A DNA stretch of 64,000 nt. It comes from Acidovorax sp. FJL06. GTDB taxonomy: Bacteria; Pseudomonadota; Gammaproteobacteria; Burkholderiales; Burkholderiaceae_C. Shown here one piece after another: positions 59,155 to 64,000 of this stretch. Made by a program: the position numbers and the translations under genes. Below the pieces are notes generated by a model, which saw only the letters and a list, made by a program, of their open reading frames with translations, was not told the origin of the DNA and searched no databases. The stretch is taken from NCBI RefSeq assembly GCF_003852545.1, contig NZ_QAJR01000023.1, positions 1-64,000 of the forward strand, in the 5' to 3' direction. Position 1 is the first letter of the stretch. Every line of letters begins with the position of its first letter.

Positions 59155-60846
59155 ATGATGCCGCCCTCGCTGACCCGCTGGTTTCCGTTTCTCACATGGC
59201 CCCGCCCCGACCGCCACCTGCTCAAGGGCGAGTTCTGGGCCGGCATGACCGTGGGCCTGATGCTGGTGCCCCAGGGCGTGGCCTATGCCGCGCTCGCAGG
59301 CATGCCGCTGGTCACGGGCATCTACGCCTCGCTGATCCCGGCGCTGATCGCCGTGCTGTTCAGCGCATCTACCCGCCTGGGCGTGGGGCCCACGGCACTC
59401 ACCAGCTTGCTGATTGGCGCCTCGCTCACCGGCCTGGCCGAGCCCGGCAGCGCCCAGTGGGTGGCCATGGCGGCGTGGATGGCCATGCTCTCGGGCCTGC
59501 TGCAACTGGTGATGGGGGTGGCGCGCTTTGGCTGGCTGCTCAACCTGGTCACCTCGCCCGTGCTCAGCGGCTTCACGCAGGCGGCGGCGCTGCTGATCCT
59601 GGGCTCGCAGCTGCGCGCGCTCACCGGCCTGCGGGCGGCGGACTGGAGCACCCTGTTGACCACGCCATCGCCCGGCCTGTTCGATCTGACGGCAGCCGCC
59701 TTCGGGCTGGGCAGCCTGGCGCTGCTGATGCTGGCGCGCCGCTGGCGGCCCAACTTCCCGGCCGCCATCGTGATCGTGGGGGCCGCGGGCGCACTGAGCT
59801 GGGCCCTGGGCTATGCCGACGCCGGTGGTGCGGTGGTGGGCGCCCTGCCCTCGGGCCTGCCCGCCCCCTACTGGCCGGGCGCCCTGCCCTGGTCCAGCTT
59901 TTCCGCCCTGGTGATGCCCGTGCTGGTGGTCACGCTGGTGAGCTTTCTAGAGACCGCCTCCAGCGCCAAGGTCGAGAGCCAGCGCTCCGGCGAACAATGG
60001 AACGAGAACCAGGACCTGATCGGCCAGGGCCTGGCCAAGATCAGCAGTGGCCTGTGCGGCAGCTTTGCCACCAGCGCCTCGTTCTCACGCTCGGCCATCA
60101 ACCTGTATGCCGGCGCCAAGAGCGGCTGGGCCACGCTGTTTGCGCTGAGCCTGGTCCTGGTGGTGCTGCTGTGGCTCACCCCCGCGCTTTACCACGTGCC
60201 GCAATCGGTGCTGGCGGCGGTGGTGGTCACAGCCGTGACCAGCCTGATCAAACCCGGCACGCTGCTGCGGCTGTGGCGGGTGTCGCGGGTCGAGGCCATC
60301 ATCAGCGGCATCACCTTTGCCCTCACGCTGGCCACGGCGCCGCGCATGTACTGGGGCGTGCTGGTGGGGCTGCTGATCAACCTGAGCCACTTCCTCTACC
60401 AGCGGCTGCACCCGCGCATCATCGAGGTGGGCCTGCACCCGGACGGCAGCCTGCGCGACCGCCACCTGTGGCACCTGCCCCCGCTGGCCCCCCGCTTGCT
60501 GGCGCTGCGCATGGACGCGGAGCTGGACTTCGCCTCGGCCAGCGCACTGGAGCGGCGCGTGGCCGAGCACCTGGCCCAGCACCCCGACGTGGTGCACCTG
60601 TGCCTGCTGGCCCAGCCCATCAACCGCATCGATGTGACCGGGGTGGAGACCTTCGCCCAGTTGCTGGTCCTCCTACAGTCCCGGGGCGGAACCCTGCACC
60701 TGAGTGGCCTGAAGCTGCCCGCAGAACAGGTGCTGCGGCAGGCCGGGCTGCTGGAGCCCCGCGCAGGCCTGGCCATGTACCGCACCGACGCCGAAGCACT
60801 GATGGCGCTGCAGCAGCTGCCAGAGCCCATTCCCAGGGCGGGATGA
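59155..60846 (+). CDS. SulP-family inorganic anion transporter
   Basis: 563 aa from ATG 59155. About ten to twelve membrane segments, the SulP signature VGLMLVPQGVAYAALAGMPL, QRSGEQWNENQDLIGQGLAK with family Asn/Gln sites and SFATSASFSRSAINLYAGA. A C-terminal STAS domain follows from about 450 (LDFASASALERRVAEHL, then LLAQPINRIDVTGVETFAQL). Sulfate or bicarbonate are the usual substrates; divergence from metC hints at sulfate. Confidence 0.9.
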   Translation: MMPPSLTRWFPFLTWPRPDRHLLKGEFWAGMTVGLMLVPQGVAYAALAGMPLVTGIYASLIPALIAVLFSASTRLGVGPTALTSLLIGASLTGLAEPGSAQWVAMAAWMAMLSGLLQLVMGVARFGWLLNLVTSPVLSGFTQAAALLILGSQLRALTGLRAADWSTLLTTPSPGLFDLTAAAFGLGSLALLMLARRWRPNFPAAIVIVGAAGALSWALGYADAGGAVVGALPSGLPAPYWPGALPWSSFSALVMPVLVVTLVSFLETASSAKVESQRSGEQWNENQDLIGQGLAKISSGLCGSFATSASFSRSAINLYAGAKSGWATLFALSLVLVVLLWLTPALYHVPQSVLAAVVVTAVTSLIKPGTLLRLWRVSRVEAIISGITFALTLATAPRMYWGVLVGLLINLSHFLYQRLHPRIIEVGLHPDGSLRDRHLWHLPPLAPRLLALRMDAELDFASASALERRVAEHLAQHPDVVHLCLLAQPINRIDVTGVETFAQLLVLLQSRGGTLHLSGLKLPAEQVLRQAGLLEPRAGLAMYRTDAEALMALQQLPEPIPRAG

Positions 60847-60903
60847 GGGTTAGCTATACCCGCCTGCCGGCCCTCCAGCCTTTGAGGCGCTGGTACACTT
60901 CCA

Positions 60904-60954
60904 GAACGTGTTTGCTGAATCTTCCAGAGGCTGTGCGAGATTGCAAACACGTTC
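60904..60954 (+). promoter_or_regulatory. Long perfect hairpin in the leader of the diguanylate cyclase gene
   Basis: GAACGTGTTTGC pairs perfectly with GCAAACACGTTC over 12 bp. Inside it AATCT pairs with AGATT after a TG bulge, leaving a 15-nt loop TCCAGAGGCTGTGCG. It ends 21 nt before the GTG start and has no T-run after it, so it does not look like a normal terminator. Cis-acting RNA or operator possible. Confidence 0.6.
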
Positions 60955-60975
60955 CCAACTCTCTTTGCTCCATTT

Positions 60976-61749
60976 GTGTCTGACTCTGCGGCCTCTCATC
61001 TGGTAGATCTGCGCGAACTACGCCTGGATACTGCTCACGCGCTGGTGGCTCAGGCCGGCGGCAGCGAAGCAGCGTTGCACCGCGAAGCCCCTTCGCGTTA
61101 CTTGCAAGGCCTGATTGACGGTCTGTGCGAGCTGTCCCTCAAAGACCCCCTCACCGGCCTGGCCAACCGCAGGCATTTCCGCGCCGTGCTCGAGCGCGAG
61201 ATCGACCGCGTGACCCGCTCGGGCGAAGCCGCCCTGCTGCTCATGCTCGACATCGACCACTTCAAGAAGGTGAACGACACCCACGGCCACCTGGCGGGCG
61301 ATGTGGTGCTGCAGTCGGTGGCGCGCACGCTCAGCGCCTGCGTGCGCCCCATGGACACCCTGGCCCGCTACGGCGGCGAGGAGTTTGCCGTGGTGCTGCC
61401 CGCCTGCCAGGCCGCGTTTGGCCGCGTGGTGGCCGAGCGCATCCGCCGGGCCGTGGCCAACACGCCCATCCGGATCTCGCCCGGGGTGGAGCTGAATGTC
61501 TCGGTGAGCGTTGGTGGCGCTTTTGCCATGCAGTGGATCCGCTCCACCACCCTGCTGTGGACCGACCGGGCCGACCACCAGCTTTACCAGGCCAAGTCGG
61601 CCGGCCGCAACCGCGTCAGCATCGAGGAGCAACCCGACAGCACCGTCAGTGCCGAAGAGAAAAGCCTGTTGTTTGGCCCGCTCTACACCCCCTCGGGTTG
61701 GGGCGACCTGCCCCCGCTGGACCCCAACCCCACAGGCAGCGCCTACTGA
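60976..61749 (+). CDS. Diguanylate cyclase (GGDEF family)
   Basis: 257 aa, starting at GTG 60976 with no strong ribosome-binding site. Short N-terminal helix region (residues 1-50), no membrane helix, then a GGDEF domain with active site RYGGEEFAVVLP at G133 and the allosteric inhibitory site RPMD five residues upstream. ALLLMLDIDHFKKVND is the metal-binding segment. It should make c-di-GMP. It ends 7 bp before the MinD-like gene, so the two are very likely co-transcribed. Confidence 0.92.
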   Translation: MSDSAASHLVDLRELRLDTAHALVAQAGGSEAALHREAPSRYLQGLIDGLCELSLKDPLTGLANRRHFRAVLEREIDRVTRSGEAALLLMLDIDHFKKVNDTHGHLAGDVVLQSVARTLSACVRPMDTLARYGGEEFAVVLPACQAAFGRVVAERIRRAVANTPIRISPGVELNVSVSVGGAFAMQWIRSTTLLWTDRADHQLYQAKSAGRNRVSIEEQPDSTVSAEEKSLLFGPLYTPSGWGDLPPLDPNPTGSAY

Positions 61750-61756
61750 AAGTTAG

Positions 61757-62614
61757 ATGATGAGCGACGCGCTGACCCCTCAACCTACCACGCCTGCAGC
61801 CCCTGCCGGCCCCGCCACCCCCACGGCCCCCGCCCCGCAAGGCGCCCGCATCATTGCGGTCACCAGCGGCAAGGGCGGCGTGGGCAAGACCTTTGTGTCG
61901 GCCAACCTCGCGGCCGCCCTCACCCGCCGCGGCCAGCGTGTGCTGGTGCTGGACGCCGACCTGGGCCTGGCCAACCTCGACGTGGTGCTGAACCTGCACC
62001 CCAAGATCACGCTGCACGACGTGTTCACCGGCAAGGCCGCGCTGGACGATGCCGTGATCACCGCCCCCGGTGGTTTCGACGTGCTGCTGGCCGGCTCCGG
62101 CATGGTGGAGTATTCGCGCCTCACCCCCGAGGTGCGCAACCAGTTCCTGAGCGTGATCCAGGCGCTCACCCCGCGCTACGACGTGGTGCTGCTCGACACG
62201 GGCGCGGGCATCTCCGACGTTGTGCTGTTCTCGGTGTCCCTGGCCTCCGAGGTGCTGATCGTGGCCACGCCCGAGCCCACCTCGCTGACCGACGCCTACG
62301 CCGCCATCAAGGTGCTGGCCATGCAGCAAAAGCGCCAGCATGTGCGCATGGTCATCAACCAGGCGGCGCGCCCGGGCGATGGCCGTGCCATCACCAGCCA
62401 GCTGCAGCAGGTGCTCGACCGCTTTGTGAGCACCGAGTCCGGCCGCCCCATGCGCCTGATCCACATGGGCGACATCCCGGCCGACCCGTCGGTGCGCGAT
62501 GCCGTGATGCGCCGCCAGCTGCTGCTGCTGCAAACCCCCGGCTGCCCGGCAGCCCTGGCCATTGCCCAGCTGGCCAACAAGATAGAGACCACGCTGCTGT
62601 CGCCCGCAGCCTGA
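61757..62614 (+). CDS. MinD/ParA-family ATPase (FlhG/YlxH-like)
   Basis: 285 aa. After a Pro/Ala-rich leader of about 30 residues comes the deviant Walker A VTSGKGGVGKTFVSAN, switch I LDADLGLANLDVVLNL and switch II LLDTGAGISDVVLF. The LANLDVVLNLHPKITL stretch is typical of FlhG-like MinD paralogues that place polar structures. No C-terminal amphipathic membrane-targeting helix is obvious. Immediately downstream of a diguanylate cyclase gene and followed by a terminator. Confidence 0.85.
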   Translation: MMSDALTPQPTTPAAPAGPATPTAPAPQGARIIAVTSGKGGVGKTFVSANLAAALTRRGQRVLVLDADLGLANLDVVLNLHPKITLHDVFTGKAALDDAVITAPGGFDVLLAGSGMVEYSRLTPEVRNQFLSVIQALTPRYDVVLLDTGAGISDVVLFSVSLASEVLIVATPEPTSLTDAYAAIKVLAMQQKRQHVRMVINQAARPGDGRAITSQLQQVLDRFVSTESGRPMRLIHMGDIPADPSVRDAVMRRQLLLLQTPGCPAALAIAQLANKIETTLLSPAA

Positions 62615-62702
62615 CCTGCGCTGAACTGAGCGCGCCGGGCATGGCCCGCGCGTGCCCCACATGGTGGTGCCCGGTGCGCGGCCATGGCCACTGTGACCCC
62701 AC

Positions 62703-62732
62703 AGGCCCGCCAGCGGGCCTTTGTGCATTTTT
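62703..62732 (+). terminator. Intrinsic terminator after the MinD-like gene
   Basis: AGGCCCGC, loop CA, GCGGGCCT: an 8-bp stem, followed by TTTGTGCATTTTT. It closes the cyclase-ATPase transcript and lies directly before the trhO start. Confidence 0.75.
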
Positions 62733-62738
62733 ACTGCC

Positions 62739-63524
62739 GTGAACACCGCCAACACCACCCACACCGTCCTCAACATCTCCTGCTACAAGTTCGTGCAGCT
62801 GCCCGATGCCGCCGCGCTGCGCGAGGTGCTGCACGAACGCGCGGTGGCCGCACAGCTCAAGGGCACCATCCTGCTGGCCGAGGAAGGCATCAACTTCTTT
62901 CTGGCCGGCCCGGCCGATACCGTACGGGGGTTTGTCGGGCAACTGCGCACCGACGCCCGCTTCGCCGACCTGGAGCCCAAGGAGAGCTGGTCGGCCACGG
63001 TGCCGTTTCGCAAGATGCTGGTCAAGGTCAAGCGCGAGATCATCCGCATGGACCACCCCACCATCCGGCCCGCCGAAGGCCGCGCGCCGTCGGTGGACCC
63101 GGCCACGCTGCACCGCTGGCTGGCACAGGGGCAAGACGATGAAGGCCGCGCGGTGGTCACACTCGACACCCGCAACGCCTTCGAGGTGGATGCGGGCACC
63201 TTCGACAATGCCATCGACTGGCGCATCGACAAGTTCACCGAGTTTCCGCCCGCCCTGCGCGCCCACAAGGCCGAGCTGCAGGACAAGACCGTGGTGAGCT
63301 TCTGCACCGGGGGCATCCGCTGCGAGAAGGCCGCCATTCTCATGCGCGAGGAAGGCCTGTCGCATGTCTACCAGCTGGAGGGCGGCATTCTGAAGTACTT
63401 TGAGCTGACGGACGGCGCGCACTACCACGGCGGCTGCTTTGTGTTCGATGAGCGCAGGGTGCTGGACACCGGCCTGGCCACCGAAGCGGTGAAACCCCAC
63501 GGCGACAATGCTATGGATAAGTGA
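62739..63524 (+). CDS. trhO: tRNA uridine 5-hydroxylase TrhO (rhodanese-like, UPF0176)
   Basis: 261 aa from GTG 62739. A TTG 18 bp upstream is possible but lies in the terminator tail. N-terminal acylphosphatase-like part (VLNISCYKFVQLPDAAALRE), then a rhodanese domain with active-site Cys189 in SFCTGGIRCEKAA and a C-terminal Cys-poor extension. Known members hydroxylate U34 of tRNA with prephenate-independent chemistry needing O2. The last codons and stop (AMDK) fall in an interspersed repeat copy. Confidence 0.88.
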   Translation: MNTANTTHTVLNISCYKFVQLPDAAALREVLHERAVAAQLKGTILLAEEGINFFLAGPADTVRGFVGQLRTDARFADLEPKESWSATVPFRKMLVKVKREIIRMDHPTIRPAEGRAPSVDPATLHRWLAQGQDDEGRAVVTLDTRNAFEVDAGTFDNAIDWRIDKFTEFPPALRAHKAELQDKTVVSFCTGGIRCEKAAILMREEGLSHVYQLEGGILKYFELTDGAHYHGGCFVFDERRVLDTGLATEAVKPHGDNAMDK

Positions 63525-63540
63525 GCTACTTGCGCTCTGC
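63510..63540. repeat. Interspersed repeat at the 3' end of trhO
   Basis: GCTATGGATAAGTGAGCTAC then TTGCGCTCTGC: the same GCTA..TGGAT..TAGCT-CTTGCGCT pattern as in lpdA (1761-1790). The trhO stop TGA (63522-63524) is within it. Confidence 0.5.
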
Positions 63541-63646
63541 CACCTTGCCCCAGAGCCCAATCTGGTCTGAATAAGAAGTCACATCCCCAGCCCGCCCTAC
63601 GGCGAAGCCTGGGTGCGTCTGCAGCGTCAGCCGCCAGCGCCTTCCG

Positions 63647-64000
63647 TCAAGTCTTGAACCGGTGCTCCGGCAGCGGAATCCACTCCACCTCGCCCGGCAC
63701 CCGGCCCAAGGCCTGGGCGTCCCAGTCCGCAGCGGCCTGCACGATGCGCTCCTTGCGGCTGGAGACAAAGTTCCACCACATGTGGCGCGGCGCATCCAGC
63801 GCTTCGCCGCCCACCACCATCAACCGCACGGCGCTGTCGCCCGCCGCAAGCTGCATGGGCTGGCCTGCCTCCACCACCGCCAGGACCTGTGCCGCCACCG
63901 TGTCGCCGTTGAGACGGACCGGCGCATCCACGGCATATACCGCCATCTCGGGCACCAGCGCAGGGATCTCCAGCGTGGCACCGGCGGGCAACTGCACATC
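63647..64000 (-). CDS. Pirin-family protein (partial, N-terminus outside window)
   Basis: About 117 residues of the C-terminal cupin half, open to the window edge. Seen are VYAVDAPVRLNGDTV, LAAGDSAVRLMVVGGEALDA, PRHMWWNFVSSRKERI and WIPLPEHRFKT, characteristic of pirin C-termini. Pirins bind Fe and some are quercetinases. The metal-binding N-terminal cupin lies outside the window. Confidence 0.85.
   Translation of the reverse strand, partial: DVQLPAGATLEIPALVPEMAVYAVDAPVRLNGDTVAAQVLAVVEAGQPMQLAAGDSAVRLMVVGGEALDAPRHMWWNFVSSRKERIVQAAADWDAQALGRVPGEVEWIPLPEHRFKT

Overview
The window is a dense, GC-rich (by eye about two thirds G+C) stretch of bacterial chromosome. Gene content and order fit a betaproteobacterium of the Comamonadaceae, most like Acidovorax or a close relative. 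The clues are a three-gene aceE-aceF-lpdA operon in which both E2 and E3 carry lipoyl domains, an iscRSUA-hscBA-fdx cluster, Bug/TctC-type binding proteins, and a short interspersed repeat built around the core TAGCTGCTTGCGCT that I associate with this family. I see no insertion sequence, prophage, CRISPR array or rRNA. The genus is inferred from memory of such genomes, not from a search.

Layout. 1-141 holds the 3' tail of an unknown gene of lower GC. 0.2-6.5 kb: pyruvate dehydrogenase operon (minus). 6.7-9.9 kb: membrane PAS histidine kinase and FixJ-type regulator (plus), then folD, oligopeptidase A and an exported DUF4124/glutaredoxin-like protein. 13.9-15.7 kb: rpiA and pyrD, divergent. 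15.8-16.9 kb: YqjD/YqjE/YqjK-like envelope proteins. 17-19.2 kb: a 2-hydroxyglutarate-oxidase-like flavoprotein and a histone-deacetylase-like hydrolase. 19.4-19.6 kb: two identical tRNA-Val(CAC) genes. 19.6-26.2 kb: dnaQ and the isc Fe-S assembly cluster with a candidate IscR-controlled promoter and an internal terminator. 26.3-37.9 kb: uvrB, aromatic aminotransferase, a nucleotidyltransferase, a LigB-type dioxygenase, a CoA-transferase, a DUF1294 protein, a GGDEF/EAL protein and a YgiQ radical SAM protein. 38-41 kb: MarR-GNAT fusion, GNAT, YigZ and YjfB. 41-47.4 kb: a candidate operon dsdA-bug-amidase-flavin oxidase with a divergent LysR gene. 47.3-53 kb: LysR, aldo/keto reductase, two small uncharacterised proteins, FAH-family hydrolase and a split chromate transporter. 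53-64 kb: an ABC substrate-binding protein, rlmB, YbbA-type ATPase with divergent tesA, DUF2189 protein, metC with divergent SulP transporter, a diguanylate cyclase followed by a MinD-like ATPase, trhO and a cut-off pirin gene.

Most of the window is conserved housekeeping. The best leads are non-coding or small-scale: (i) repeat copies that have become parts of proteins (E3, HscA, a flavoprotein, YgiQ) or supply stop codons; (ii) a long perfect hairpin just upstream of the diguanylate cyclase that sits 7 bp before a MinD/FlhG-like ATPase gene; (iii) paired palindromes in the MarR-GNAT promoter; (iv) the D-serine dehydratase/amidase/oxidase operon; (v) an extradiol dioxygenase homologue with a Tat-like leader. 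I did not find a convincing wholly new multi-gene system.
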